This document shows positions 1 through 12,969 of a stretch of 64,000 nt of DNA, one piece after another; positions within the stretch are counted from its first letter, which is position 1, and each line of letters starts with the position of its first letter. The translations under genes were made by a program, and so were the position numbers. Below the pieces are notes generated by a model that searched no databases, was not told where the DNA came from, and saw only the letters and a list, made by a program, of their open reading frames with translations. The DNA comes from Phlebotomus papatasi (Eukaryota; Arthropoda; Insecta; Diptera; Psychodidae), in NCBI RefSeq assembly GCF_024763615.1, contig NC_077223.1, positions 6,014,001 through 6,078,000 of the forward strand. The letters run 5' to 3'.

Positions 1-133
1 AATTTTTGTCGAAATAAAAAGAGATTTTCTGTACAAGTGCTTTGAAGCATTGTCTCTCTAATGAACCAGGAGAATTTCTGGGAATTTTTGGGCATCTAGT
101 TGAAATAAAACACTTCCTGCAACAATGCATGTT

Positions 134-850
134 TCAGTACTTTTCGCCACTTTGTAAACACTTTTTCGCCACTGTGTAAGCACTTTTTCGCCACTTGTTT
201 TTAATTGATTTTTAAGAAACAGCAGCTTTCGAAAACCCGCAAAAGTACATTGCACAGTACTTTTCTTATTTAACACCTATATTAGACAATTATTAGAGTA
301 TTATTCGAAAGATTTTTTGCACATTTTTTGTTTGCGACAAAAATCAATTGACAATTACGTCTGTTTCAACTAAATTCCGCGAGGTGCGCCACTTGTAAAA
401 TGCTTGGAAAAATGAGTGGCGAAAAGTACTTACACAACCGAAAAAAGTAAGCCCTATTTCACCACATCCGTATTTCTTTATTTTTTTGGAAAACATTATT
501 AAATAATGATATTAGAGCGAAGCTTAGTTAATAACAAAGTGACTTTCAGTGAAAAAATATCAAATACTGTACTGCAAAAACATAAAATATTGCAAGACAA
601 TTTGTCTGAGCGTTGACAAGTTTATTAAGAACTCCATATTTTTTTTGGTGACTGTTCACCTTGTCGACAATTTCTTCAATTAACTTGCAAATAATCTAGT
701 CGGTGGAGCACCAGTTATGGTTTTCTGATCCGTTGGACTAGAGGTTACGAAGTAATAGTCATTTCGTAGTTCCATAAGCTCAAAATTCCCTGAAAAAGTG
801 ATTTTATTTGTAGGTGGCGAAAAAGTGCTTACTGGCGAAAAAGTACTGAC
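134..850. mobile_element. Inverted-repeat MITE-like element with CGCCACT repeats
   Basis: The ends are imperfect inverted copies built around CAGTACTTTTCGCCA and CACTTTTTCGCC (about 134-173 and 811-849). The left end contains short tandem copies of the CACTTTTTCGCCACT motif, and one more inverted copy lies near 403-440. There is no coding potential. The boundaries are approximate because the flanking target duplication is not clear. Confidence 0.55.
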
Positions 851-2969
851 TCTACCCTATACAAAAGCACAGTGATATGAATTTAAACGCATATTACCTG
901 TCTCTCAAAGATTGAAAAATCCTAATTTGAAAATTGTTTGTATGAATGTGCATGTTTTTCTTGAAGAATGAGAAATTTCAAGATCTTTCTAAAAAGCTAA
1001 AACATGATACCATTCGGTTGAGAAAGGGACAGATAATCCTAACCGGCTTATGTAGGTGAGATTCTTAATGTGAGCTAACTCGTAATGTATGCAAATTCGA
1101 TTTAGAGCTGGAGTTGGGGAATGCCATTCAGTTATCTTGTATCAAATTCGTGAAATTATACAAATTTTGAATTTAAACCAAAATATCAAGGATTTGGATG
1201 GAGTAACAAAAAAGTAATATATGGCTGAAATGTAGACCAAGATGTTTTCTATAATTTTGCCATAGAACATGATCTCATAGATTACTCAGAAACCGAGATA
1301 ATCGAGGTTGTTTGTTTCTGAACTCGTTTTTTCGACCAGATCGCCCCAAGTGTTCATTTGATGAACTTCAACTATATCAAAGAATTGTTGTATTTTGTGA
1401 GACTTTCCATTTAAAATCCTATTTTAAGTGTCTTGGTGGAGTAGAGGCAGTCAAATTGGCATCTGAGATGGTTTCAAAGCGTTATTATGGGAAAAATCAA
1501 TTTTTTCACACTTAAACGACAAAATCGGACAGATCGCATTATCTGATCGAAAAATGATGTATGGACGAAATATAGAGACAAATGTCCTCTACAATTATGT
1601 CGAAGTAATCATCAAAATCGGTTCAGCGACAGTCGATATAATTGAGGTTATGTGATATTGAAATTGGTTTTCCGACTGTGGCGCCCCTGGTGTTGTTCCC
1701 ACGAAGTTCAAATGTTCTGGAAAGTTGTAGCATTTGGTGAGATCTTTCGTTAAAGCCCTCACTCATCAAAATCGGTCACGTAGAACCGGAGATATGATTT
1801 TTTGAATTTCGTGAATTTTGACCCCTCATATCTCCGGTTCTATTGAAACCACAGCGCACATTTGCACCATTTTGGAAACGTCCTAGACTGGACTACAACA
1901 TACTAAAATTTAATTAACTTACACAATGCCGTTTTTGCGAAAAATTAGTTTGAATTCCGATGAATTTTGACACTATCGCAGCGCCACCTGTGGTGAATTT
2001 TTGAACTTCCATCTGAAAGTGCTCATCGCGACGAAACCAAAAAGGTAAAATTTAGGTCGCTATGTTAATTAGAACCGGAGATAGAGGCCGGTCAATGTTC
2101 GAAATTTGACCCCTTATAGCTGGGGTCAGGGGGGTCAGGGGACCTTAAGTTTGGTATTGATAGAAAGCCTTGAGGCCCAGCTATAACATACTAAAATTTG
2201 AGCCCGATCGATGGCATAGGGGCGGAGCTAATGAGAAAACAAAAAAGGGTGGTCTTCAAGATGGCGGAAGGAGGGGTGGGGGGTGGGGGTCAATGCACCA
2301 TGTTGCAATTTTCACCCGATATATAACCTTTGCCGAAAACCGCAAGTCGATATCTCTTTTAGTTTAGGAGCTATTAAGCTCCAAAGAGAGGCCGGCCGGT
2401 CGGAAACGTAAATTAGCCACATATATATTCGGAATCAGGAAGTGGCGAAACACATTTTGGCCAAGTTTGAGCTCGATCGGACGTCATGAAATTTTGTTAG
2501 GATTATAGTAGGTGAGATTGTTAAGAATCTCACCTAATACGCTTCCTAGTTAATTTAACGACATTTTCGTATGAAGATGAAATGTCGGATCTGTATAATC
2601 CCTAAAAGTTTTTAGAGGGAAAGGGGAGGGTTGGGTAAAATGAGGTGCAGACAGTGTGACGCCAAAAAACCAAAAACTTCAGATTTCCAAAATTCTACCA
2701 AAATACTACCTCTTAAGTGGTTCAAAAAATATTAATAACTTAAAATCGAATAATTATGTATATTGCTCTCTCTGTGGAGTTTGACCAATAATAGAGTTCC
2801 TTCTCGAAAGTTCATCGAGCAGCTCCCAAAGATTCGGACTCTTTACCACATTTTTCTTTTAAAAAAAAATCAATAACTTATATTTAAATGTGAACTAATG
2901 AAAAAATTGAAAAATTATTTTACTATCGTACTTTCGAGTGTGAAATTTACAAAGCCAACATTTTATATA
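851..2969. repeat. Gene-free repeat-derived block
   Basis: No gene is seen. It contains palindromic pieces, for example the inverted pair AGAACCGGAGATATGA at about 1782 and its complement ending near 1842. The motif TAGGTGAGATT occurs near 1055 and 2510, and related pieces lie near 15215 and 20510. Around 2120-2290 there are G-rich stretches. I read this as old dispersed repeats. Confidence 0.4.
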
Positions 2970-3298
2970 CAGTAGAGTCTCCTAAATTCGAAAGCTCGGG
3001 GGGTATTTTTGGCATTTCTCACCTCCCAAATTCGAACGATTTTTTCAAAACTAACGAAATTTGTGTGAGATTAAATTGTACTTTGAATCAAATTTCCGTA
3101 CTTTCTCGCAAGTTTTAGTGGTAACATACTTCCTTTTCATTTTACACGACCATAATGTATGTAAACATTCAGGAAGAAGCACATAAATATGATTTTCATT
3201 CACCAAGAATACGAACTTTCTAACATAACCTCACAATTGACATTTTGAATCCAAACGGCGTTCGAATTTGAGAGATTCAGATTTGAGAGACTCGACTG
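2970..3298. mobile_element. MITE with CAGT termini and TA duplication
   Basis: The left end begins CAGTAGAGTCTCC and the right end is its imperfect complement (GAGACTCGACTG). The element is flanked by TA at 2968-2969 and 3299-3300. The length is 329 bp with no ORF. TA target sites and CAGT termini are typical of Tc1/mariner derivatives. Confidence 0.7.
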
Positions 3299-4622
3299 TA
3301 ATATTAAGGTTACTGTTTTTAATTTGTATTTCACTGTGATAAGAAGTATCGCGCAGAACTGTAAGCTTCATCCGCGTACGAGGTGAAGCAATATCAAAAT
3401 GCATCTACACAATTTGTATCAATGCCAAACATTAATATGCGTTAGGTGAAGAACTTCCGAGGTATTTTGTTCGTTGACTAATTGGCACATTTCTGGGGTA
3501 AACACATGATTGTTTTTTTTGTGTATGTAGAATTTTCCTGGTGCTCCAAAAGTATAATTTGTAAACTCACGATAATTGTGCGCGATACCTTATTTCCACG
3601 GAATTTCTCGCGATAGTAGAGGCTTATTTCATAAATATTGTGTGCCTTTGTTGAAGGTTCAGCTGTATTTACCATTTATTTATTTATTTATTTATTTCGA
3701 AAAAAAATCATCGAAGAGACGAGCGGCTTGAGTGTGTGTGATTTACCTGTTAATTAGTATGGCATAAGGTGTCATTCGCAGTGAAATTAACGTGGCTCAT
3801 CCTCGATCTTTTTCATTTATTTATCTCTGGTAAATTTTATTTTACAAATACAGAGATATTAAGTAATATTTTTTTTTGCGTGAGATATTCCAGCAAAAGA
3901 AGTTTTAGCCCATGTGACTGGGTGGAATGTGTTTTTATTTCTGGTGAGATACTGTTTGATTGAGCTGGAAGAATGTGGTGCAGTTAGTCATTTTGAGAGT
4001 GGAGTGGAAGTTGGTGATTTCATCTCCAGACACTTACGTAATGCGGCTAATATTAATAAAAAAGAGTACCTCACAGTGAAATAACAGAAATTGAAGGTGG
4101 ATGGAAGAAAGTGACAAAGAGAATGTGAATCTTCCGGTGTTCACCTGTTGAAATTGTCTCAGTGTTTGTCTCTTTGCACACGTTCGCAGGTGGGAAAAAA
4201 ATATTAGAGAGAATCATGCTCATTTATCAACAAAAAAAAAAAAAACCTCTGATAACACCTCTGGAAGAAGTCTGTGTGTTTGAGAGAATATTTCGGGCGG
4301 TAGTGTTTCTCCGTGAAAGATAATAAACACCCAGAAACTCTCTGTCTTTAGTGTAACAGAGACTTAAAGTTGAAGTCGTTTTTTCCCCCTGACCAGAACA
4401 ATGTTCCACAGATTCTTATTGTGTTTTCCTCAAGTCTCAATTTGTGTTGATGTAATATTTTTAATCTGACAACAAACACTACGTGTATCAATTTAACTTA
4501 CTCAAACCCTGCCAGTGATAAGTTTTTTATCGCTCCGCAGCAAGTTCACAAGTGAAGTTTGTGTGGTGCTTAAAGTGTTTGCCTAACTATCCGTGTACCT
4601 TTAGAAGTGAGAAAAAATAGCA
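3299..4622 (+). other. Upstream region / probable leader of gene A
   Basis: This region lies between the 2970-3298 MITE and the gene A start codon. It holds an (ATTT)n run at about 3674-3698 and an A-tract near 4231. From about 3.7 kb on it carries no recognisable transposon ends, which fits a promoter and 5' untranslated region. I could not fix a TATA box or a transcription start. Confidence 0.35.
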
Positions 4623-5248
4623 ATGAACAAATCAAAAGGAGGAAAAGCGGGAAATAAAAAGGGTGCTAAATCATCAAGTACCACAGATAATGGGGCAAAT
4701 GAGAAGAAAAAACCTCCGGGGCGCAAGAATAAATCCAATGCCAAGATCAGCAAGAAGAACAGTATTACCGAAGTGATCCCACCAACACCCATCCCAGTCC
4801 CAAAGGAACAGCCTATTCCCGAAGGGAAAAAGCTCGAGCGATCAAACAGTTTCATTTCTCGCGGTCTCTCAAAGCTGTATAACACTCTAGCCGGTAGTCG
4901 CGATGGCATCAACAAAACCAGCTCCGGGGAGAGTATCGAGAGTCACGACAAAGTCCCAGAACCACCGACTTTTCTAAGACGCAGCAGAACTCTGGGAACA
5001 ATATCCCTGAGGAAGCAGCGCAGAAGTATGCCAACGCCACTTGAACAACTCACGGAAGAAAGTGAGCATAGGAATCGCGAAGAGGATGCAGAAATTCTGG
5101 GCCTACCATGTGTTGACGAGGCATCCTCTCAAGGCATGGGGTCAAAATTCAGTGGTTCAAGAGAGTCTCTGGGTAGTAGTTTTTTGGGACGACTTAAGAG
5201 AACCTTTAGCATCACTTCTGATAAACGGAGACAAGGACTAAACAACAG
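4623..5248 (+). CDS. Gene A, coding exon 1 (basic Ser-rich protein, N-terminus)
   Basis: This exon encodes about 208 residues from the ATG at 4623 and ends with a two-base overhang at the donor AACAACAG|gtaatt. The protein is highly basic and apparently disordered. A Lys-rich N-terminus (residues 1-45, many KKK/GKK runs) is followed by Pro-rich PPTPIPVP, then Ser/Arg clusters such as RSNSF, RRSRTLG and SFLGRLKRTFSI, which look like kinase or 14-3-3 type motifs. No catalytic domain is visible and I do not recognise the family. Joining to the acceptor at 12444 restores the frame exactly (AG|A gives Arg), which supports the two exons as one gene. A long leader lies upstream. A cytoskeletal or signalling scaffold role is only a guess from composition. 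Confidence 0.75.
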
Positions 5249-5403
5249 GTAATTCCTTTTTTATTTTTAAAACTTTACGTTAAACTTTCCTTTTAAACGA
5301 ACTCTGTCTTCTGTATCTGATCTTTCAATAGGGGTTTATTTCAGGGCATTTCGGATATTATTGAGGGCCTATTTGTGAATTCTCAGGGTGAAGAATGGTT
5401 TTA

Positions 5404-7034
5404 CACTCAGTCCCGGGATTATCCACATTTTCAAACCCGAAAAAACGCGCAAAATGACATTATACATCGAGAAAATTTGCATACCCTCAGGAGATTTCTT
5501 CGGAATAAATCGGCGTAGAACGAATTCCGCGCGGAGTAAAAGTAGTCAGAACATAAAGATTCAACGATTGAACTGTTTAAAAGAAATGCATTAGCAACTG
5601 GCCTCAGTTCTTCACTATAGGGTGCAAGCATCACTTATGGCCACATTAAGGACATTATTTGCCTATAGCTGTTGATCTTTTTGACCAATTAAAGCAAAAT
5701 TTTAAGAGTAATTTCTTTCATGTAGTTTCTAGCGATATATTCAAATGAATTTCCTAGGAAAATCCCTGAAACCCGGGAAAATATGTGGTTTTCCCAACCA
5801 TGTAAAATTCATAACTTGTGGCCTCTTTTACGAACTTATGGCCATTCGTGAAATAACTTATAGCCACAATTTCAAATGATATAAAACAAACTTAGTAATA
5901 AAATTATTTTATTAGAAAAGTAAAGAAAAGCATTTTAAATACTTTCATAGGTTTTTATTATTTTTCATAGTTTCATAGTTTTTCAAAAATTTTACTCATA
6001 ATAGTGGCAGACTACTAACATTGATTCTGCGCACAGTGACCAGTAATCCAATCTGTCTTTCGTGATAGAAAAGCCATGTTTGGTTGCATGAAGAATCCAC
6101 ATCAGAATATCCTCCTGTTTGTTCTCTTTTGGGCACTATGAAAGTATCCGTGATCAAATGTTTCTCCCGGAGAGTTTCCGGATATTTTAATGCAGAGTTT
6201 GTGTGGGGATTGGGGTACAGCTGAAATGACTGGAATACTTGTCGTGATCACTCCATTCTCAATACTTTTTGCATCCTTTGAGTTCAATAATAGGGCTTTT
6301 TTTTCGTATTTTGCATTGTCCTAAGGGGGATATAAGAGAAAAAGTTAGGTTATTTACAACAAAATGTGGCCACAAGTTAATAATCTTATCAAATAGGTCA
6401 TAACTTATGGCCTTGTCTTTATTTTACATTTTTTGTTTAAAAAATCATCAAAATCAAGTGGTAAATGAAAATATAGTTACTAAGAAAACAAGTTTTGAAA
6501 TATAATACTAAATATTTTTAATTGAAGATATAAAATTTAGTTGTTAAAAGTTATGAGATCGTTAGTAAATTTCTTAACGACTTGACGTATTTTTGACCGT
6601 CTGCCGCATCAGTGAAATAATTTCCACAAAATAATTAAAATTCTACCTAAATATAAAAGTAAATCAGTTTAAAAGTTTCATTTAATGATAGCACATCAAA
6701 TATTCCTAATTTTGTGGTTCTTCGAAATTAATCTGGGGGGAAAAATTGAAGATATCTGCGAAGTGGCCACAAGTATAAACTGGCCATAAGTAATGCCGCC
6801 ACCCTATTGATAGAATATTCAAAAAGTTTACATTAATTAAGAGAAATTCAAGTTTTATTCAGATAAATAAGCACAGTGTCTTCAAATTTCCCGCATTACA
6901 AATAGTATACTTTCAGGCGTATTTCTAAAATGATTTTATAAATTTACTCCCAAAAGTAGGTAATCTTGCATAATTGTATGTGCATAATTGCATCAGGTGC
7001 ATAATTCCGAAGTGCATAATGATGGGACTGAGTG
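5404..7034. mobile_element. MITE family with CACTCAGTCCC ends, interrupted by a second element
   Basis: The termini CACTCAGTCCC and GGGACTGAGTG are flanked by TA. Internal sequence at about 5412-5570 (GAATTCCGCGCGGAGTAAAA and around it) is shared with 8010-8160, so two copies of one family are present. This copy is split by the 5620-6804 element. It lies in gene A intron 1 and is non-coding. Confidence 0.7.
5620..6804. mobile_element. 1.2-kb non-autonomous element nested in another MITE
   Basis: The terminal inverted repeats begin GGGTGCAAGCATCACTTATG on the left and read GGGTGGCGGCATTACTTATG on the complement of the right end, with TA on both sides. Copies of 'cttatggcc' recur inside. No long ORF is present. 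It inserted into the 5404-7034 element and is therefore younger. Confidence 0.7.
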
Positions 7035-7298
7035 TACTTGAAAGGCTTTGAAATTCCTAATTCAAAGCGATTCTAATTTCTTGTCAAAACAATTCAGAGT
7101 TCGGATAATTCTCTCAAAACATGATAAAAATATTAATATTCAAAGTAGGAGGCAGTCGTAAACTTGGGGTAGTTGTAAACACTACGGTTTTTAAAATTAG
7201 ATATCAGGCTTTAAAGGACGATACGAGACCTCTAATGATTTTATAGATATTATATGGATCCTTGTCTACTAAAACAATGGTCGACCTATGTTCAAGTT

Positions 7299-7728
7299 GG
7301 GTAAGTGTGCCAAATTTCGGCATAGTTGCATGCACATGACAAAGTCTGAAGTTTGAAATGTAATATCTTTAATAGAAATTGATTTTTTTATTCCTTTTAC
7401 TTAAGGAGTATTGCTTGGAACCTTGTAAAGATTTTACCGTCTTTATTTACTCTAAAATCATTTTTAATACATTTTAAAATGAATAAAAATATAGACATAG
7501 CTTTGGTACCCTATTTCGGCCACCTTCATTCTCATAGTTCCTCCGTGCCCTTCGGGAATTCTTCCACTATCTTTTTCACATCATCTTGTTTGTCGAAGCT
7601 ACATTTTTTGTTATTCTTTTGCACTGTATAATCTCTAGAGTACGTAAAATCTAAAAATTCATGGAAATTCGAAGAACAAAAAAGGTGGCCGAAATTGCAA
7701 GCTGGCCGGAATTTGGCACACTTAGCCT
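7299..7728. mobile_element. AGTGTGCCAAATT MITE family, copy 1
   Basis: The ends read GGTAAGTGTGCCAAATTTCG and the complement of TTGGCACACTTAGCC. Its interior matches the copies at 16314-16740 and 28051-28385 in inverted orientation. It sits inside a larger AT-rich repeat with GGGGTAGTTGTAAAC and AACTACTGCCCC edges (about 7150-7780). Confidence 0.75.
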
Positions 7729-8005
7729 AGTTAACTACTGCCATGTGAACTACTGCCCCAGTCTCCCCCTACTGCTCAATTATCAAATTTTAAACTGCTA
7801 AATTGATCTGAAATATCAAAATTTACGCTTACTTTATTTTTTACTGATAATTTATTTTATATGTCCGTGTGTCTTTGAGCTAGACATAAAGCGGTAAGAG
7901 ATATTGACTTCAAGACATTTTCTAAGTTAGTTTTTTTTCAGTTATCAGTTTTTCAGTTAACCATAATCGCATATTACTTATCAAAACATTTAGAGATTGC
8001 AATAT

Positions 8006-8645
8006 ATAGGGGATCCCGGTATTATGCAAATTTCGGGACCGGAAAAAATGCGCGAAATGGTATTATGCATCCTGAAAATTTGCGGAAACGCAGGAGATTT
8101 CTTTTAAATAAGTCGATCATAGAACGAATTCCGCGCGGAGTAAAAGTAATCAGAACAAAACGATTCAATTGTTGAACAGTATTTTTTGCATAGAGTTCTT
8201 TAATAAATTGTGAAAATATAAAATATTCAAAAAAATTATTTTATTAAAATATTTTTTTTTCTGATAAATAAGAATAAAGTGTTGTCAAATTTTCCGCGTC
8301 AAAAAATAGTATAGAGGAAAGTACTCTCGCTTCGAACGTTCATGCCTTTGAATAATGTGAATTTTCTTTTAGTTTTCCTAAGAGACTTCCACATTTCTAT
8401 TAAATATTAGTTGGTTTATGATCAATTGTTGATAATTCCGTGATAATTTATTGGAAAAAACAAAAGAAATTCACATTATTCGAAGGCATGAACGTTCGAA
8501 GGGCGAGCACTTTCCCCTACATTAAGGCATATTACAAAAATTATTCACAAGCTGGCTCCTAATGGTAGGCAAATAACCATAATTATGTGTACATAAGTCC
8601 GTCAAGTGCATAATTCCGAAATGTATAATTCCGGGTCCCACTGTA
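8006..8645. mobile_element. Second copy of the GAATTCCGCGCGG family
   Basis: The left end GGGATCCCGGTATTATGCA pairs with the right-end complement CAGTGGGACCCGGAATTATA. The interior matches 5404-5616. It is interrupted by the 204-bp MITE at 8314-8517. It lies in gene A intron 1 and has no coding content. Confidence 0.65.
8314..8517. mobile_element. 204-bp palindromic MITE (TTCGAACGTTCATGC family), copy 1
   Basis: The nearly palindromic arms contain GTACTCTCGCTTCGAACG on the left and its complement on the right, with TA target duplication. A second copy lies at 22354-22569. It is inserted in the 8006-8645 element. Confidence 0.8.
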
Positions 8646-8672
8646 TAAAATTCCTCTACTTTTTACCCTTTA

Positions 8673-9915
8673 CCGTGTAAACAGACGGAATTCCCACGGG
8701 AATTCCCATGAGATTTTCCATTCCGGATGGAAATTCCGGATGGAAATTCCCATATTGAACTGTCAAATTTTTACCATCCGCTCTATGCGCCTCTGGTGGA
8801 CTTCAAGCGCAACACAAAAATGCTCCGAAGATTTGAATTTCAAATTTTGTTTTTTCCGAATATAAATAACGGAATGTGTATTTAGAAGATATTTTACGTA
8901 CTTTATTTTATTAAAGTGGCTTTATTATACCACAAAGATATTAGTAATATTATCTATTAATACATTTCATGGATAATCTTTTAAAATTTCTCGAGAAATG
9001 ATTAGAAACGTTGTTATAGCGTAAATATCTTGTCAAAAACCCCCAATTAAAGTGGATAAATCAACGACAGGCTTTGGATATCTTTGCTGATAGGACCTAT
9101 TGATTAATTTTCGTTTAATTGTAGTGCTGATAATTTAAAATTTTATAAAGTGTTGGAAGAAAATGTATAAAATATCCCTGGGTGACCAAGCAGTCAATTC
9201 ATTCGGAACAGAGATGTTTACAAAAATTAGTTAATTGTATAATAATTGAATACAAATTGTTTAAAAAAAAACAAGAAGACTGTAAAATATTTTAAAATTT
9301 TATTTCCAAAAAAAGTAAACAATAAAAAATATTGAAGTAATATTTTATATTCGAAAAGGCAGTTTATGGTTTCTGGCTATAATTTTCATCAGTGAACTTC
9401 GATAGTTCTTACTATTCTTTGTATTTCCTTATCTACATTATTATTCTTTACATTTTTTAATAATGGGATTTATTGAAAAAGATAAATTTTGAATCTGCCT
9501 TTCCAATCATTTAAACCTCTTCTGAAATGTTATTGATGAATATTTAATTTAATCCAGAAACACTAATCCTTTCAAAATTATTATAGTATTATTATCCGAT
9601 TTCAAATTTGCTTTTAAAATCAATGTTTTGATCACTACAGGAGATTTTACATGTTTTTTCATATATTATTTGCTTAAAAACACTCCAAATTAAATTTTCG
9701 GAATTCTCCGGAAGCAAAAAGCTATCTCGAGCGAGATAGCTTTTTTCCATTTTAGAAAATTGAATATTTCACCCTCCAACGGAAAATTTCCATTTGAAAT
9801 TCAAAATATTTCAAGACATTCGGGCAGTTTCGTGCACTTTTGCAGAGGGTGCTTGTATAGCAAATTTACCATTTGCTCGTGGGAATTCCCGTGGAAATTC
9901 CGTCTGTTTACACGG
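8673..9915. mobile_element. 1.24-kb element with 36-bp terminal repeats and TTA duplication
   Basis: Both ends begin CCGTGTAAACAGACGGAATT when read inward, matching over about 36 bp with one or two mismatches. The flanks are TTA on both sides (8670-8672 and 9916-9918). The interior is AT-rich without a transposase, so it is non-autonomous. The 3-bp TTA target separates it from the TA-flanked MITEs of this window. Confidence 0.75.
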
Positions 9916-10108
9916 TTAAAATTTCTTTGCGTTTCAGATAATTTTTAATATTTGATTTCTTGAAATGTTTGTATGCTGTTTATACGTCCATTACCAGACC
10001 AAACAACCAGACTTTTAACAAACTTTCCTTGTTAATTTGACAAAACAATTTTTCAAGGTATACATAAAAGGAAAAGAAAAATACTAAAGAAAATTACTAT
10101 GCTCCATT

Positions 10109-10768
10109 TAAGGGGTTACGTAGGTCAAGAAGACTAAAAAAAGTAACATATTTTCTTAATTTTTTTCAATATAATAAAAGTATGACATTTAAATTCATTA
10201 TTGAAAATTTTTTGTAGGATTCATTTTAATCTTTTTTCCTATTATAAACACATCGTATATTATTTCTTTGAAATCTGGAAATGACATAAGTTTCACTATT
10301 TGAACCAACCAAGGCTTTTCATATTTCAATATCCAATTCAATTAATCGAGATCAAAGGGTTGTGTAAATTAAAATTTTTGAATTATTAATATTTTTTCAT
10401 GGAATTACAATATTTCTCCAGAGTTAATGAAAATTATGATTGATTTTTTTTTAATCCGAGAAATTTCCATGAAATGGGAAGGCGTCCCAGATTTGCAGAA
10501 TACTCAAATTTACGCGATACAGCACTCCTCGCAGTTCTCAAATTTTCTTAAAATATGTTTCGCCACGAATATATGGGCGGCTAGACACTTTACCGATCGT
10601 CCGTGCGGTCATTTGACCTTAGTAACTTCGAAGCTAAGAAAAATTTCATCTGAAATTTTAGAAAATTTCAGATGAAAATAGCAACTTACTAAATAAATAA
10701 ATAAATATTTAAAAAAAAGTAGAAAAAACATGATGTTTTTCGGTTTTCTGACCCACTTAACCCCTTAA
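10109..10768. repeat. Repeat with TTAAGGGGTTA ends
   Basis: The ends TTAAGGGGTTACGTAGGTCA and TTAAGGGGTTAAGTGGGTCA (complement of the right end) define an inverted-repeat unit. Inside, near 10476, is the 'ggcgtcccagatttgcagaa' module shared with the R1 repeats at 13.6, 38.4 and 59.1 kb. A similar right end occurs at 17520-17545. Confidence 0.55.
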
Positions 10769-11198
10769 GTATTCAATACAATAGTTTCAAAAATTAAAAG
10801 TCTAGCAATTGCAGGGAAATTAATAAAAAAATATTATTAGCTTTAAAACTTTAAACATCCCTCCTGAAAAGTTGAATTTTTGGACATACAGTATTCTTAT
10901 TTGGGGGCAACAAGATTGTAAATTTCATTTTTTAATATTAAATTTTTAAAAATATATTTTATACATTTTTTTCTAGGAGTTGTAATATTTTATCATGATT
11001 GAAATATCTCGGCTTTTCAATTAATTTTATAATTTTTATTCTTTGGCACCATTTCCATTTAATGGAAGTCGTGCGTAATTGACTTTTTTCTAGGTAATAT
11101 CCATTATAAAAGGGACAGCAAAGCGCCCCATGCTTCGCGAAATGTTCATATTCGTGACTTTGAAGCTTCATTTCAAAAGTACTTTTGCATTATTTGCC

Positions 11199-11611
11199 TT
11201 ACTGTGTTATCACACTTGCACATTAAAATTTTAATATGATTCACATTAATTGTCGCTGATGAGTATCCAAATGTGTAATTTGTGTGTTTGAATCATTTTA
11301 TATTCAAAATTTGATCTATTTGTTGATAAAAAGGTAGACCTTGGCCCGCAAAATTTGATATAAATTGATTTATAGCATTAATGCGAAAAATTAATGCGAT
11401 TTTTTCTTTAATTTTTTAATGTGAAAAATATTTATGCTTTAGGTAAATTTAAAATTATTTTTGCAGGCCAAGTCCACTTCTTTATCAATAAATTGAAAAA
11501 CCCCATATATTAAGTGACTCAAAGACACAAATAACATATTTGGACGCTCACAAGCGACAATTAATGTGAATCACATTAAAATTTTAATGTGCAAGTGTAA
11601 TAATGCCGTTA
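11199..11611. mobile_element. MITE with ACACTTGCACATTAAAAT arms
   Basis: The arms of about 55 bp contain CACTTGCACATTAAAATTTT and the complement of AATTAATGTGAATCACATT. A solo right arm of the same family lies at about 23508-23572. It is in gene A intron 1 and non-coding. Confidence 0.7.
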
Positions 11612-12443
11612 CTCTATATTCTTTGCCGTACTAAAAGATCAGTGAATAGAATAATGTCTGTATGACTGTGAAGCCTCGGATTCGAAGCCAAGTAGCGGCA
11701 GAAATTTTTAATGCCATTATTGGCTTTCAATACGTATAGTTTGGACGAAATGTTCGCCTGGACCTATAAAACATATCCGAAAATAATTGAAGAAGCTTGG
11801 GCTAATTTTGAGAAAAACAAAAACATGGTTTTGGAGGGTTGAAAGGGGGTTAGATCGGAAAAACGTCTACTGTCTGGAGATAATGTATTTTTTATTGGGG
11901 ACCACCGAAGACAGGAAGATGATATCTTTTTCCGTTTAAGCTCCAGAACGGTGATAAGTTGGAAATAAGTGTATTTATAACCGTTGTCCCTTTGAGAGTT
12001 AAAGAAAATTAAAATTGTGGAAAATTTTCAGCACAAACCTTTTAATGTAAAAGTGAGTTTGGAAAGTTATATAAAATGGAAAAACTAACTATAATGGAAA
12101 TGCAGATGTAGAAATATACTCAAATTGATGGATTATAATCCGTCTCTTTGAATTCGAGCAACAATACCCCTTTGGCAAAATTCTTTTGCAGTACAAATTT
12201 AAAAAAAATAATAATAATTTTGTCAAAGGGTTATATGGACACTGGACACCCGTGGCGATTCATTATGATATTATATTTTCTGCGAATAATAAATATATAA
12301 AATTCTATTTCTTTTGGGAGTTCATTTTGGAAATAAATTACTTTGTGAAATGACTTTTTTCCAACTAATATACCATTATGAATATTAAAAAAATATTTGA
12401 TTGTATACATTGTACAATTTCATCAATAAATTACTTTTTTTAG
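11612..12443. other. Gene A intron 1, 3' part
   Basis: About 11690-12200 carries degenerate R1-repeat modules ('ggacgaaatgttcgcctgg', 'gatatctttt.ccg'). The rest is unique AT-rich DNA ending in a T-rich tract and the acceptor TTTTTTAG at 12443. No gene is seen. Confidence 0.5.
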
Positions 12444-12969
12444 ATGGTCAGCATCGCTTCAGAATCTGCAGCAAATGGACAATATGGTCAGTTATGAAGA
12501 TTTAAGCTTTATCAATTACGATGAATTTAATCAAATTGAGAAGCAAGTTGATAGAGTTCTCAGTCAATTGGACGTTAAGGCGTCCTCAGTGGTAGACTCA
12601 CCTGTCCCGCCAAAAGTGCCAGAAGTAGTAAAGAGGGTTAAGAAACGAGAGAAGAAAGTATCGTACAAATTCCAAAATGAATGGGATGCTAATTTTGACA
12701 TGGACAAAAATCTCTATCGGCAGAGTTTGGACACTGATAAACTCCAAACTCTTAGTCGTGTTAATAGAAAATCCTTCCGATGGAGCAATGCCTTTGAACC
12801 TGTTCCCACAGATTACCTGCAATTGGATACTGTCCAAAATTCAAGAAAAGTGCCAGATTCCGGTGAAAGAACCATTCCTACGACACCAATTGGTCATCCC
12901 ACCACATTGAATCACACCACATCACTACCAATCCTCATTCATCAGGATTTGCAGCCACAAGATGCATGG
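12444..12969 (+). CDS. Gene A, coding exon 2
   Basis: The acceptor is ttttttag|ATGG; the first base completes the Arg codon of exon 1, and the exon then reads WSASLQNLQQMDNMV onward with no stop. It ends at GATGCATGG|gtaagt, a strong donor in phase 0. It encodes about 175 residues. There is an acidic, aromatic segment (YEDLSFINYDEFNQ), a basic stretch VKRVKKREKKVSYKF, and a Thr/Pro-rich C-terminal part. No recognised domain is present. The predicted amphipathic region DEFNQIEKQVDRVLSQL could form a short helix. It is joined to exon 1 with matching phase. The next exon is either 15824 (phase 0, closes the gene) or, less likely, one starting at 42059. Confidence 0.75.

Noticed and set aside
4601..4915. 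104-codon hydrophobic open frame on minus
   Set aside because: Complement of the Lys-rich gene A exon 1, which naturally gives Phe/Leu-rich antisense.
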